NCBI GenBank assembly: GCA_905234775.1
Contig: CAJOJC010000007.1
Location: 1-57,344, forward strand
Direction: 5' to 3'
Source: an uncultured Bacteroidales bacterium
Lineage (GTDB): Bacteria; Bacteroidota; Bacteroidia; Bacteroidales; UBA932
DNA: 57,344 bases
This document shows positions 1 through 8,231 of this stretch, one piece after another (the stretch's first letter is position 1; every line of letters starts with the position of its first letter). Below the pieces are notes generated by a model. It was not told the DNA's origin and did no database searches. It saw nothing but the letters and a program-made list of their open reading frames with translations. Position numbers and translations under genes: made by a program.

Positions 1-528
1 TTCGGATACGAGATCAGCAAGACTCTCGCCTCCAGGGAGCGTGAAGTGGTGACCCCTCTGGGCATCGCTCGTCTCAACGTCCCCGACGAGCAGGTGGTAG
101 TTGCCACCATCATGCGCGCAGGCCTTCCGCTCCACGAAGGAATTCTCAGCTGCTTCGATGCCGCCGAGAACGCTTTCGTAGCCGCATACCGCAAGTATGA
201 CAGCGAAGGTACCTTCCATATCCACACCGAATACTGCACCTGCCCCGACCTCGTAGGAAAGACCGTGATTCTTACCGATACGATGCTCGCTACAGGTTCT
301 TCCATCGAAGTTGCTTACGAGGTCCTTCTGAAAGAAGGCGGAAAGTTTGCGAAACTCCACCTCGTCTGCCCCTTCGCCAGCGTTCAAGCCATCGACTACC
401 TCAATAAGAAGATGCCTAAGGACACCGTCCTCTGGGTAGCCGCAATCGACCCTGAGCTTACAAGCCACTCCTACATCGTTCCCGGTCTGGGCGATGCGGG
501 TGACCTTTGCTACGGTCCGAAACTGTAG
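1..528 (+). CDS. upp: Uracil phosphoribosyltransferase, 5' truncated by window edge
   Basis: Converts uracil and PRPP to UMP in the cytosol (pyrimidine salvage). The reading frame is open from base 1, so the start lies upstream; the first methionine-like codon (GTG at 46) is internal. Visible family features are the VATIMRAGLPLHEG segment, the PRPP-binding loop VILTDTMLATGSS (about residues 90-102 of the visible part) and the uracil-binding C-terminus VPGLGDAGDLCYG. It converges on rpoN, with a small palindrome between the two genes. Confidence 0.93.
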   Translation, partial: FGYEISKTLASREREVVTPLGIARLNVPDEQVVVATIMRAGLPLHEGILSCFDAAENAFVAAYRKYDSEGTFHIHTEYCTCPDLVGKTVILTDTMLATGSSIEVAYEVLLKEGGKFAKLHLVCPFASVQAIDYLNKKMPKDTVLWVAAIDPELTSHSYIVPGLGDAGDLCYGPKL

Positions 529-549
529 ATTCCGGATCAAGTCCGGAAT
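529..549. terminator. REP-like palindrome between convergent upp and rpoN
   Basis: ATTCCGG (529-535) and CCGGAAT (543-549) form a 7-bp perfect stem around a 7-nt loop, directly after the upp stop and just before the rpoN stop. It is followed by GACGG; read on the minus strand it has the form CGTCAT-stem-ATC. A relative of the same shape sits at 18709-18730. It probably acts as a shared terminator for the convergent genes, although no long T-run follows. Confidence 0.5.
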
Positions 550-554
550 GACGG

Positions 555-1967
555 TTAAATTTCTTTACGCAGACGGGCCAGCGGAATACCCAGCTGGTCG
601 CGGTATTTCGCGATAGTGCGGCGGGCGACAATATAGCCCTTGGCGGCAAGCTCGGAGACTAGCTGCTCGTCCGTAAGCGGTTTGTGTTTGTCTTCGGTGT
701 CCACTATCTCCTGAAGAACCTTCTTAAGTTCGCGGGTAGAGACCTCTTCTCCAGCCTGATTCACCAGGCCCTCGGAGAAGAAATACTTCAGCGGATAGAC
801 TCCGTAAGGAGTATCTATGTACTTACTGTTCACCACTCGCGAGATGGTCGAAATATCGAAGCCGGTAATCTTCGCGATGTCTTCGAGGATCATGGGGCGC
901 AGGTCGCGTTCGTCGCCGCTGATGAAGAAGTCGTGTTGGTAGTCGAGCAGCGCCTGCATGGTCTTGGAGAGGGTATTGTAGCGCTGTTTCAGCGCCTCGA
1001 TGAACCACTTCGCGCTGTCCAGCTTCTCCTTCACGAAAGTAGCGGCCTCCTTCTTTTCGCGGTCCGACCCGCCCTCTGCCTTCGCGAGCATATCGGCGTA
1101 CTTCTTATTCACCCGCAGCTCGGGGATGTTGAAGCGCGGCATCTCGAAGGTGACCTCGCCGTCGTCGCCCAGCTTCAGGACGAAGTCCGGGATGATCTGC
1201 TCGGCAACGTCGGAGTACGAATCGTCTACCTGGCCGCCGGGCGAAGGATTGAGGCGCGAGATGCGCTTCATGGCGGCCTTCAGCTCTTCTTCGGTAATCC
1301 CGAGCCGGGAAAGTATGCGGGAGAAGTGCTTCCCGGTAAAGTCGGTGAAGCAGTCTTCGAGTATCCTGCGGGCATTGACGGTTTCGGGGGTCTGGGTCGC
1401 AGCCTTGAGCTGGAGCAGCAGACACTCGCGGAGATCGCGCGCGCCCACTCCCGCCGGATCGAAGGTCTGGACCACGGCCAGCAGGCGTTCCACCTCCTCG
1501 CGGTCGCTCTCGATATTCGCGCGGAACGCGAGGTCATCGACCAGCGAGTCGAGGTCACGGCGGAGGTAGCCGTCGTCGTCGAGCGAGCCGACTATGAACG
1601 AAGCCACCTCCTTTTCGTGCTGGGAGAGATGGCGGAAACCGAGCTGGTCCAGCAGACTCTCGCGGAAGCCGGTCTTAACCGAGAAGGTATTGTACTCGGG
1701 TCTGGGGTCCTTTCCCCAGTTGTTGACGCGGGTCTTATATTCGGGGATATAGTCGTCCTGGAGCGAATCGAGGGATACTTCCTTCGACTCCTGCTCGGGC
1801 GATTCGGGGTCCGGCGTGTCGTCCAGCACGGGGTTCTCTTCGAGCTCCTGGCGAACGCGCTGCTCAAGATCCTGAACCGGAAGCTCGATGAGCTTGATGG
1901 TCTGGATCTGCAGGGGGGAGAGCTTCTGAACCTGCTGCTGGGTTAACGCTAGACCTTGTTTATTCAT
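555..1967 (-). CDS. rpoN: RNA polymerase sigma-54 factor
   Basis: Alternative sigma factor that recognises -24/-12 promoters and needs AAA+ activators. The 470-residue length fits the family. Domains in order: glutamine/leucine-rich region I (residues 1-50, with LTQQQVQKLSPLQIQTIKL), an acidic linker (about 50-70), the core-binding domain, a helix-turn-helix near residue 385 (DISTISRVVNSKY), and a C-terminal RpoN box ARRTIAKYRDQLG. The start overlaps the 3' end of the upstream SPOR gene by 8 bases, so the two are probably co-transcribed. No sigma-54 activator gene is visible in the window. Confidence 0.96.
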   Translation of the reverse strand: MNKQGLALTQQQVQKLSPLQIQTIKLIELPVQDLEQRVRQELEENPVLDDTPDPESPEQESKEVSLDSLQDDYIPEYKTRVNNWGKDPRPEYNTFSVKTGFRESLLDQLGFRHLSQHEKEVASFIVGSLDDDGYLRRDLDSLVDDLAFRANIESDREEVERLLAVVQTFDPAGVGARDLRECLLLQLKAATQTPETVNARRILEDCFTDFTGKHFSRILSRLGITEEELKAAMKRISRLNPSPGGQVDDSYSDVAEQIIPDFVLKLGDDGEVTFEMPRFNIPELRVNKKYADMLAKAEGGSDREKKEAATFVKEKLDSAKWFIEALKQRYNTLSKTMQALLDYQHDFFISGDERDLRPMILEDIAKITGFDISTISRVVNSKYIDTPYGVYPLKYFFSEGLVNQAGEEVSTRELKKVLQEIVDTEDKHKPLTDEQLVSELAAKGYIVARRTIAKYRDQLGIPLARLRKEI

Positions 1968-2535
1968 TCTGGGCCGGGGGAGCTATCGGAACCTGCATCC
2001 TGACCGTATCTGCTGTCACGCGGACTTGGTCTGAGATTACAGGGAACTTCATCTTCTCGCTTACGATAAAGGCGTCCGGGAATACCCTCGAAATCTTCTG
2101 GAGGGCTATCTGGGCGTCCGCCTTAGTTCTGAAGTCTCCTACGGTCACCTTGAAATAAGGATTGGTGAAGGTGCGGTAGGTATTGTAGCCGGGGAAGAGG
2201 CGCTGGAAGCGCTGCTCGCTCTCGAGGGAGGCTGAGCGCGCGTTCTGCTTGTTGTCGAAATAGATCCTGATACGGAAACCCTCGGTCTGAATATCCTTGT
2301 TCTTATGGATCCTGGAGTCTGCGGCGCTCTTGATGGAAGCGCTCTGGTGGAGCTTAACCCTCCAGGGGAGGATATCAGTAATCGATTTCCCTACCAGGGA
2401 AGTATTCAAGCGGGGCACCGCTTTGTAGATTACGGTGTCTATATATTTGTAACCTTCCTTAGGCGGCTCCTGGGTCTGAGCAAAAGCGCAAACCGACAGC
2501 AGCAACATAGCGAAAGACAACAGAAATCTTCTCAT
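1960..2535 (-). CDS. SPOR-domain exported protein
   Basis: A 191-residue protein with a Sec signal peptide (MRRFLLSFAMLLLSVCAFAQ, cleavage near residue 19). A C-terminal SPOR-like segment covers about residues 85-165 (FRIRIYFDNKQNA ... YFKVTVGDFRTKADAQ). SPOR domains bind denuded septal peptidoglycan, so a periplasmic cell-envelope role is likely. The start codon overlaps the stop of the upstream lipoprotein gene (ATGA), and the 3' end overlaps rpoN, giving a tight three-gene operon lipoprotein-SPOR-rpoN. The specific role is not known. Confidence 0.8.
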   Translation of the reverse strand: MRRFLLSFAMLLLSVCAFAQTQEPPKEGYKYIDTVIYKAVPRLNTSLVGKSITDILPWRVKLHQSASIKSAADSRIHKNKDIQTEGFRIRIYFDNKQNARSASLESEQRFQRLFPGYNTYRTFTNPYFKVTVGDFRTKADAQIALQKISRVFPDAFIVSEKMKFPVISDQVRVTADTVRMQVPIAPPAQNE

Positions 2536-2993
2536 AACAGTTTCATTAAATCCTTGACGGGGATGTCCTTAATAGTCTGGGTCTTCTTGATCCCGAGGAA
2601 TCCCGTAGCGGTAAAAGTAAGGTCTGCCGTAAGGTTCTCATAGTCTCCGTTGGAAACTATTCTCATAATGCTGAACAGACCGACTCCCGGCTCCAGGCTC
2701 GCTTCCACCGGCACCGCGACCGTCGAGGCCGATCTCGCCGGAATCTCGAAGTCTTCGGCGCTGAGGCCCAGCAGGGCCGTTTCGCCGTTCTTGACTACTC
2801 CGCTGATATCGCTTACCTTCACTTTGTGTGAGGGGTTAGTGAAATTGAGGTTCGCAACGGCGGTAATCGTGCTTCCCATATGGAGGGACTCCACGCCCCC
2901 GCCGGTAACTGCAAACTTGTTGCCGGAGTTCGCGCAGCCGGATAACATGGCGGCTATAACTACCGCGAACAGTATGTGTACAAATTTTTTCAC
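2532..2993 (-). CDS. LEA14-like lipoprotein
   Basis: I place the start at a GTG (2993-2991), giving 153 residues. The product begins VKKFVHILFAVVIAA and has the lipobox MLSGC, a clean lipoprotein signal. The long open frame upstream of this GTG is only the antisense of miaB. After the cysteine comes one beta-rich domain (NLNFTNPSHKVKVSDISG ... IPARSASTVAVPVEA) typical of the LEA type 2 (water-stress) fold. A TATCTTTG -7 box lies five bases upstream of the GTG, which supports this start and suggests an almost leaderless transcript. First gene of the rpoN operon. Function unknown. Confidence 0.75.
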   Translation of the reverse strand: MKKFVHILFAVVIAAMLSGCANSGNKFAVTGGGVESLHMGSTITAVANLNFTNPSHKVKVSDISGVVKNGETALLGLSAEDFEIPARSASTVAVPVEASLEPGVGLFSIMRIVSNGDYENLTADLTFTATGFLGIKKTQTIKDIPVKDLMKLL

Positions 2994-2998
2994 GTCCC

Positions 2999-3006
2999 CA
3001 AAGATA
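2999..3006 (-). promoter_or_regulatory. Bacteroidota -7 box for the lipoprotein-SPOR-rpoN operon
   Basis: TATCTTTG on the minus strand fits the Bacteroidota -7 consensus TAnnTTTG and ends five bases before the GTG start at 2993. It is back-to-back with the miaB promoter at 3020-3027. Confidence 0.65.
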
Positions 3007-3019
3007 CTAACTTTTTGTC

Positions 3020-3027
3020 TATCTTTG
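3020..3027 (+). promoter_or_regulatory. Bacteroidota -7 box for miaB
   Basis: TATCTTTG matches TAnnTTTG and ends five bases before the chosen GTG start of miaB. Transcription would begin at or very near the start codon. Confidence 0.65.
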
Positions 3028-3032
3028 CGAAC

Positions 3033-4337
3033 GTGAATAAAAAGGTATACATAGAAACCTACGGCTGCCAAATGAACGTAGCCGATACGGAGGTGGTTTT
3101 TTCCATCCTCGGAAAGCATGGATACACCCGCACCGAGAACATGGACGAAGCCGACGTAATAATGGCCAACACCTGCTCCGTGCGCGATAACGCCGAGCAG
3201 AGGATACTCGGCCGGATAGGGCAGTTCTCGCTCCAGCGCCGCAGCAGGCCGGTCGTGATCGGAATACTCGGCTGCATGGCCGAGCGAATGAAAGAGCAGC
3301 TGCTCGAAGGGGGCAAGGTCGACGTCGTGGCCGGTCCGGACGCCTACCGCCGCCTGCCCGAGCTTCTCGCAGCCGCTTCCGACGGTCACCCCCAGATCGA
3401 CGTGATCCTCTCGCGCGAGGAGACTTATGCCGATATCACCCCCGTCCGCCTGGACTCGAACGGTGTGTCCGCGTTCATCTCGATCATGCGCGGGTGCAAC
3501 AATGTCTGCTCGTACTGCGTGGTCCCATACACCCGCGGGGTGGAGAGGAGCCGCGATGCCCGCTCGATCGTTCGCGAGGCATGCGACTGCGTCCAAAAGG
3601 GCTATAAAGAGGTGACGCTGCTGGGCCAGAACGTGGACTCGTACAATTTCGAAGGGACTTCGTTCGCACGGCTGCTCGCGATGGTCGCGGAGGTCAGCCC
3701 CGCCCTGCGAGTGCGCTTCTCGACCTCGAACCCGCAGGACATTTCGGACGAGGTTCTCGAGACCATGGCCGCGTATCCCAATATCTGCCACCATATCCAT
3801 CTCCCGGTCCAGTCCGGGTCCGACCGCATCCTCGAGAAAATGCGCCGGCGCTACACGGCCGAGTGGTATCTCGAGCGGGTCGCCAAGATCCGCGAGCTGA
3901 TGCCGGACTGCGCCATCACTACCGACGTGATCGCGGGCTTCTGCTCGGAGACGGAGGAGGATCATAAGATGACGCTCGATCTCTTCGAGAAGGTGGGGTT
4001 TGACGCCGCGTTCATGTTCTATTATTCCGAGCGCCCGGGGACTCTCGCTGCGCGCAAGTATCCAGACGACGTGCCGATCGAGGTGAAGACCCGCCGGCTC
4101 AACGAGATAATCGAGCTGCAGAACAGGCTCTCGCTCGAGAGCAACAGGCGCGACCTCGGCAAGGAGTTCGAGGTCCTGGTCGAAGGGCCGTCGAAGCGCA
4201 ACCCGGACGAGCTGTGCGGCCGCGCGGGAAACAGCAAAATGTGCGTCTGGGCAGATCAGGAGCACCGCGCCGGAGACTACGTCCGCGTCCGCGTCCGCGA
4301 CTGCACCCAGGCCACGCTTTTGTGTGAACTTGTTTAG
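3033..4337 (+). CDS. miaB: tRNA-2-methylthio-N6-dimethylallyladenosine synthase
   Basis: Radical-SAM methylthiotransferase that converts i6A37 to ms2i6A37 in tRNA. With the GTG start at 3033 it is 434 residues and begins VNKKVYIETYGCQMN, as family members do; a longer frame from 2976 would run through the promoter box and adds no recognisable sequence. The N-terminal domain cysteines for the second Fe-S cluster are in YGCQMN, NTCSV and LGCMAE. The radical-SAM CxxxCxxC is in RGCNNVCSYCVVPYTRG (about residue 152). A C-terminal TRAM region occupies about residues 370-434. Confidence 0.95.
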   Translation: MNKKVYIETYGCQMNVADTEVVFSILGKHGYTRTENMDEADVIMANTCSVRDNAEQRILGRIGQFSLQRRSRPVVIGILGCMAERMKEQLLEGGKVDVVAGPDAYRRLPELLAAASDGHPQIDVILSREETYADITPVRLDSNGVSAFISIMRGCNNVCSYCVVPYTRGVERSRDARSIVREACDCVQKGYKEVTLLGQNVDSYNFEGTSFARLLAMVAEVSPALRVRFSTSNPQDISDEVLETMAAYPNICHHIHLPVQSGSDRILEKMRRRYTAEWYLERVAKIRELMPDCAITTDVIAGFCSETEEDHKMTLDLFEKVGFDAAFMFYYSERPGTLAARKYPDDVPIEVKTRRLNEIIELQNRLSLESNRRDLGKEFEVLVEGPSKRNPDELCGRAGNSKMCVWADQEHRAGDYVRVRVRDCTQATLLCELV

Positions 4338-4342
4338 TTTTT

Positions 4343-4441
4343 CGCACAAGGTGGAACTTTACCCCTGGGACCTTGTGCGTAAAACCCAATTACAGACCAT
4401 CTAATGAACAAGGTCCCTCCCGTAAGTTTCCACCTTGTGCA
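4343..4441. repeat. Nested four-arm palindrome downstream of miaB
   Basis: An outer perfect 13-bp inverted repeat, GCACAAGGTGGAA (4344-4356) with TTCCACCTTGTGC (4428-4440), encloses an inner perfect 10-bp repeat, GGGACCTTGT (4367-4376) with ACAAGGTCCC (4408-4417). Neighbouring arms can also pair (CGCACAAGGT with ACCTTGTGCG), so alternative folds exist. It lies between the miaB stop and the trxB promoter. Two elements of the same layout lie at 29983-30057 and 30120-30230. Confidence 0.75.
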
Positions 4442-4459
4442 CATTAGTGACGTTTTTAT

Positions 4460-4467
4460 TATCTTTG
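4460..4467 (+). promoter_or_regulatory. Bacteroidota -7 box for trxB
   Basis: TATCTTTG matches TAnnTTTG and ends six bases before the trxB ATG at 4474. This decides against the longer upstream start at 4435. Confidence 0.65.
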
Positions 4468-4473
4468 CGCGGT

Positions 4474-5379
4474 ATGATTAAGTGTCTGATAATAGGAGGA
4501 GGTCCCGCCGGTTGTACGGCCGCAATCTACGCCGCCCGCGCGGCGATGGATCCGGTCGTTGTCGAGGGTCCCGAGCCCGGCGGCCAGCTGACGACAACTA
4601 CCCTCGTTGAGAATTATCCTGGCTTCCGCGACGGAGTCGACGCCAACGAACTGATGGCGGCTATGAAGGCTCAGGCGGAGAATCTCGGAGCCAAGTTCAT
4701 GCGCGGCAGGGTAGTCAGCTGCGATCTCGCCGCGAAGAAGTTCACTCTCGAAGACGGAAGCGTACTGGAAGCCTCGACGGTTATCGTGGCTACCGGCGCG
4801 AGCGCCAAGTACCTCGGGCTGCCTTCCGAGAAGAAGTTCAGGGGGCTCGGCGTCTCCGCGTGTGCGACCTGCGACGGTTTCTTCTACAGAAGGAAGGTGG
4901 TCGCGGTCGTAGGAGGCGGAGACACCGCCTGCGAAGAGGCAATGTATCTTAGCGGTCTGGCTTCCGAGGTCCACATGATAGTCCGTAAACCCTATTTGAG
5001 GGCATCCAAGGCCAGCCAGGCCCGCGTTTTCGCGACTCCCAATATTACAGTCCACTTCGAGACCGTTACACGCGAAATTCTGGGAGATGAAAACGGAGTG
5101 ACGGGCGCTCGTTTCGAGAAGAATGGCGAGGTTTTTGATATTGCTCTCGACGGCTTTTTCCTCGCTATCGGGCGTCACCCGAACACCGAATGGCTCGGAG
5201 GCCAGTTGGAGACGGATCAAGACGGATACATAGTTTCGGACGGAGTCCGTACTTCGCGTGGGGGAGTGTTCGTAGCGGGAGATGTCCGCGGAACAGATTT
5301 CAGGCAGGCGATTACAGCGGCCGCAGACGGATGCCGGGCCGCGCTTGAAGCAGAAAAATATTTGAAGAATGAAATATAG
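4474..5379 (+). CDS. trxB: Thioredoxin-disulfide reductase
   Basis: FAD/NADPH enzyme that keeps thioredoxin reduced in the cytosol; 301 residues from the ATG at 4474. N-terminal FAD-binding motif CLIIGGGPAGCTAA, redox-active disulfide CATC in SACATCDGFF (about residue 130), NADPH-binding VVGGGDTACEEA, and the C-terminal FAD motif FVAGDVRG...FRQAITAAADG. The earlier ATG-like start at 4435 would place 13 residues of no family similarity across the promoter box, so I reject it. The 3' end overlaps the bamD-like gene by 11 bases, so the two are coupled. Confidence 0.95.
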   Translation: MIKCLIIGGGPAGCTAAIYAARAAMDPVVVEGPEPGGQLTTTTLVENYPGFRDGVDANELMAAMKAQAENLGAKFMRGRVVSCDLAAKKFTLEDGSVLEASTVIVATGASAKYLGLPSEKKFRGLGVSACATCDGFFYRRKVVAVVGGGDTACEEAMYLSGLASEVHMIVRKPYLRASKASQARVFATPNITVHFETVTREILGDENGVTGARFEKNGEVFDIALDGFFLAIGRHPNTEWLGGQLETDQDGYIVSDGVRTSRGGVFVAGDVRGTDFRQAITAAADGCRAALEAEKYLKNEI

Positions 5380-6157
5380 GTTTATTCTCATCGCGTTTGC
5401 AGCGGCGGCGCTGGTCGGCGTCGGTTGCAAGTCGCAGTATGAAATGCTCCTCGAAAGCGGAGACACCGACGCCAAGTACGCCGCCGCCTTCGAGTATTTC
5501 AATAAAGGTAAATTCCAGCGCTCGGCCCAGCTGTTCGAGTCGCTTTCGATGCTTACTTCCGGAACGGAGCGCGACGATACCGTCCAGTATTATTGGGGCC
5601 TCAGCAACTACAACCAGCAGGATTACTACTCCGCAGAGGCTAACTTCAAACACTTCGTGGAGAACTTCCCGGCCAGCGAGTTTACCGAAAGCGCCGAGTT
5701 CCTGAGGATCGACTGCCTCTACCGCTCAACTCTCCGCTATGAGCTGGACCAGACCCCTACCTATACCGCAATTACCGCTATCAGCGAATATCTCCTGGCC
5801 CATCCCCGTTCGGCCAACAGGCCCATCTGCGAGAAGATGCTCGACGATCTTTCAGACAGGCTCGACCTTAAGGCCTACGAGAATGCGAAGCTCTATTATA
5901 AGATGGAGGATTACAAGGCCGCGCGCGTAGCATTGAAAAACGTTCTGAAAGACGACTCCGAGAATAATTACAGGGAAGACATCCTCTACTATGCGGCTAT
6001 GTCTTCGTATCACTATGCCCGTCTGAGCGTACCTGAGAAGCAGAAAGAGCGCTATATCGTCTTCATGGACGACTATCTGAACTTCATCGGCGAGTACCCT
6101 GATTCCCACTACCGCAAGGAACTCGATTCTCTCTACAAAAAAGTCAGAAATAAATAA
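5369..6157 (+). CDS. bamD: BamD/YfiO-family outer-membrane assembly lipoprotein
   Basis: 262 residues. Signal peptide and lipobox end at GVGC (cysteine about residue 20), followed by TPR-type helical repeats: AFEYFNKGKFQRSAQLFESL, YYWGLSNYNQQDYYSAEANF and FPASEFTESAEF. BamD works with BamA to insert beta-barrel proteins in the outer membrane; bamA is at 12.7 kb in this window. It overlaps trxB and is followed by rpoZ and recN, a usual Bacteroidales order. Confidence 0.87.
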   Translation: MKYRFILIAFAAAALVGVGCKSQYEMLLESGDTDAKYAAAFEYFNKGKFQRSAQLFESLSMLTSGTERDDTVQYYWGLSNYNQQDYYSAEANFKHFVENFPASEFTESAEFLRIDCLYRSTLRYELDQTPTYTAITAISEYLLAHPRSANRPICEKMLDDLSDRLDLKAYENAKLYYKMEDYKAARVALKNVLKDDSENNYREDILYYAAMSSYHYARLSVPEKQKERYIVFMDDYLNFIGEYPDSHYRKELDSLYKKVRNK

Positions 6158-6214
6158 TTTGAAACTTTCTGAACCCCCGCTTCGGTATCTCTAATAGAAA
6201 ACATTTTTTTTATT

Positions 6215-6547
6215 ATGGATATCAGGGAAGTACCTACCAACACCGTCACCCGCGACACCAAGGAACTCGCGGCTCCGACCGGCAATCTTTACGAAACAGT
6301 CGTCATCCTCTCCAAGAGGGCAAACCAGATCGCACTCGAAGAAAAGAAGGAAATCTCGAAGAAACTCGAAGACTTCCGCAACGAGCGCGACAATATGGAA
6401 GAAGTGTTCGAGAATAAGGAGCAGATCGAAATCTCCAAGTACTACGAGCGCCTTCCTAAACCGGACCTCATCGCTATTGAGGAATTCAAAGCCGGCGAAC
6501 TCTATTACCGCACGGCAGGCTCAGCCAAAGACGATCTCGAAGGCTAA
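6215..6547 (+). CDS. rpoZ: RNA polymerase omega subunit (Bacteroidota type)
   Basis: A 110-residue small, charged protein of the RNA polymerase Rpb6/omega family. Diagnostic segments are VPTNTVTRDTKELAAPTGNL, ETVVILSKRANQIALEEK and EQIEISKYYERLPKP. Omega assists assembly and stability of the beta-prime subunit. Placed after bamD and 12 bases before recN, as in other Bacteroidales. The 57-base gap upstream is AT-rich with no exact TAnnTTTG box. Confidence 0.85.
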   Translation: MDIREVPTNTVTRDTKELAAPTGNLYETVVILSKRANQIALEEKKEISKKLEDFRNERDNMEEVFENKEQIEISKYYERLPKPDLIAIEEFKAGELYYRTAGSAKDDLEG

Positions 6548-6559
6548 TTCTTTCGGGCC

Positions 6560-8230
6560 ATGCTCCGCTCTCTCAGCGTCAGGAATTATGTGCTCATAGA
6601 CTCTCTGGACATCACGTTCCCGGAGGGTCTGGTGATCATCACCGGTCAGACCGGCGCCGGCAAGAGTATCTTGCTGGGTGCCTTGTCGCTCCTTACGGGC
6701 GCCAAGGCCGACGCCTCGATAATCTCGGCCGGCGCCGATAGCTGCGTAGTAGAAGCGGAGTTTACGGTAGACGATTCGCCCGAGCTGCGCTCGCTGCTCG
6801 AAGAGGCGGACGTCGAGTGGGAAGGCGGCAATCTTCTGATTCGCCGAGTAGTCCACTCAACCGGCCGTTCGCGTTCGTTCGTGAACGATTCGCCCGTCCA
6901 GGTCCAGCTGCTCTCCGAGCTCGCCGGACAACTGGTGGACATTCATTCCCAGCATCAAAGCCTGATGCTGACAAGCCGCTCGTTCCAGCTCTCGCTGCTC
7001 GACAATTATGCCGGGCTCGGCGAGCTTCGGAGCGAGTGCTCGGCCTCCTGGCAGAGGCTGCAGGCGGCGCGCTCTTCGCTGGTCGAGGCGCGCGATCGTC
7101 TGAGCCGCCTGTCGGCGGAATACGACTACAATCGCGCCCAGTTCGACCAGCTCGACCGCGCCGCCCTGCGCGACGGCGAACTTGAAGAGCTCGAAGAAGA
7201 GCAGAAGCAGCTTGCGAATGCCGAGGAGATAAAGACTAATCTCGCGGAATCACTGTCATTGCTCAGTTCCGAATCAGGCGAGGCCATCAACCTCCCATCT
7301 GCGGTTCGCGAGTCATGTCGCCTGATCGAGAAGACCGCCCGTTTTATCCCGGCCCTCTCTGAACTTGGCGAGAGGCTCAATTCCGCGCGTATCGAGATTG
7401 AGGATATCTGCGCAGAGATCGAGCGCATCGGCTCATCGGTCGTGCTCTCACAGGAGCGCCTGGCCGAGGTGGAAGATCGTATTTCGACGATCCTTCAGCT
7501 GATGCGCAAACACGACGTTCGCTCGGTCGCCGAGCTCATCGAAGTGCGCGAGAAATATAGTGAAGCCCTGTTCGACGGCTCATCGCTCGAAGAGAAAGTC
7601 GCCGCCCTCGAAAATGAGGTCGCCGCTGCCGAAAAGGAGTACGACGCCCTGCGATTGAAGCTCCACGCCGGCCGCGAGAAGGCAGCCCCGTCGCTGGCCT
7701 CCGAGATCGAGGCCTCCATCCGCGGGCTCGAACTCGACAAGGCGCTGTTCACGGTCGAGCTGAGCGAAGGAAAGCCCGGCCCGTTCGGAACGGACACCGT
7801 GGTCTTCTGCTTCAGCTCAACCGGCAAGACCGCGCCCGTCGACCTCGCCCGCTGCGCCTCCGGCGGCGAAATCAGCCGCATAATGCTCTGCCTTAAGGCT
7901 ATGATGGCCCGCTATACCGGCATGCCCACTATGATCTTCGACGAAATCGACACCGGAGTCTCCGGCAGCGCGGCCCACAAAATGGGCGCTCTCATCTGCG
8001 AGATGGGCCGCGACATGCAGGTCTTCGCGATTACTCACCTCCCGCAGGTAGCGGCCAAGGGCTCGGCCCACTATGTAGTCGAAAAGTCCGACGACCCTTC
8101 CGGCCGCACGGTCTCATCTATACGCGAAGTCACCGGCGCCGACCGCGTTACCGAGATCGCACGCCTTCTCTCCGGAGCGACTATCACTCCGGAGGCTCTT
8201 GCAAACGCAGAAGCTCTGCTGCGCGACTAA
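6560..8230 (+). CDS. recN: DNA repair protein RecN
   Basis: SMC-like ATPase for double-strand-break repair; 556 residues is the family length. Walker A is GQTGAGKSILLGAL (residues about 30-43). A long coiled-coil middle (about 150-370) is rich in E/L/A/R. The ABC signature is ARCASGGEISRIML and Walker B is TMIFDEIDTGVSG, followed by ITHLPQVAAKGSAHY. It ends one base from the stop of the convergent LysM gene, leaving no intergenic terminator. Confidence 0.95.
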   Translation: MLRSLSVRNYVLIDSLDITFPEGLVIITGQTGAGKSILLGALSLLTGAKADASIISAGADSCVVEAEFTVDDSPELRSLLEEADVEWEGGNLLIRRVVHSTGRSRSFVNDSPVQVQLLSELAGQLVDIHSQHQSLMLTSRSFQLSLLDNYAGLGELRSECSASWQRLQAARSSLVEARDRLSRLSAEYDYNRAQFDQLDRAALRDGELEELEEEQKQLANAEEIKTNLAESLSLLSSESGEAINLPSAVRESCRLIEKTARFIPALSELGERLNSARIEIEDICAEIERIGSSVVLSQERLAEVEDRISTILQLMRKHDVRSVAELIEVREKYSEALFDGSSLEEKVAALENEVAAAEKEYDALRLKLHAGREKAAPSLASEIEASIRGLELDKALFTVELSEGKPGPFGTDTVVFCFSSTGKTAPVDLARCASGGEISRIMLCLKAMMARYTGMPTMIFDEIDTGVSGSAAHKMGALICEMGRDMQVFAITHLPQVAAKGSAHYVVEKSDDPSGRTVSSIREVTGADRVTEIARLLSGATITPEALANAEALLRD

Positions 8231-8231
8231 A

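Noticed and set aside
684..1946. Long plus-strand open frame (420 codons) opposite rpoN
   Set aside because: It is the antisense of a clear rpoN gene; its translation has no recognisable domain and reflects GC-biased third positions.
2994..4349. Minus-strand extension of the LEA-like lipoprotein frame to 605 codons
   Set aside because: The extension is the antisense of miaB; the GTG at 2993 begins a perfect lipoprotein signal and follows a promoter box.
4343..4441. Integron attC site
   Set aside because: The nested arms recall attC folding, but no core GTTRRRY/RYYYAAC boxes fit, and there is no integrase or cassette array.
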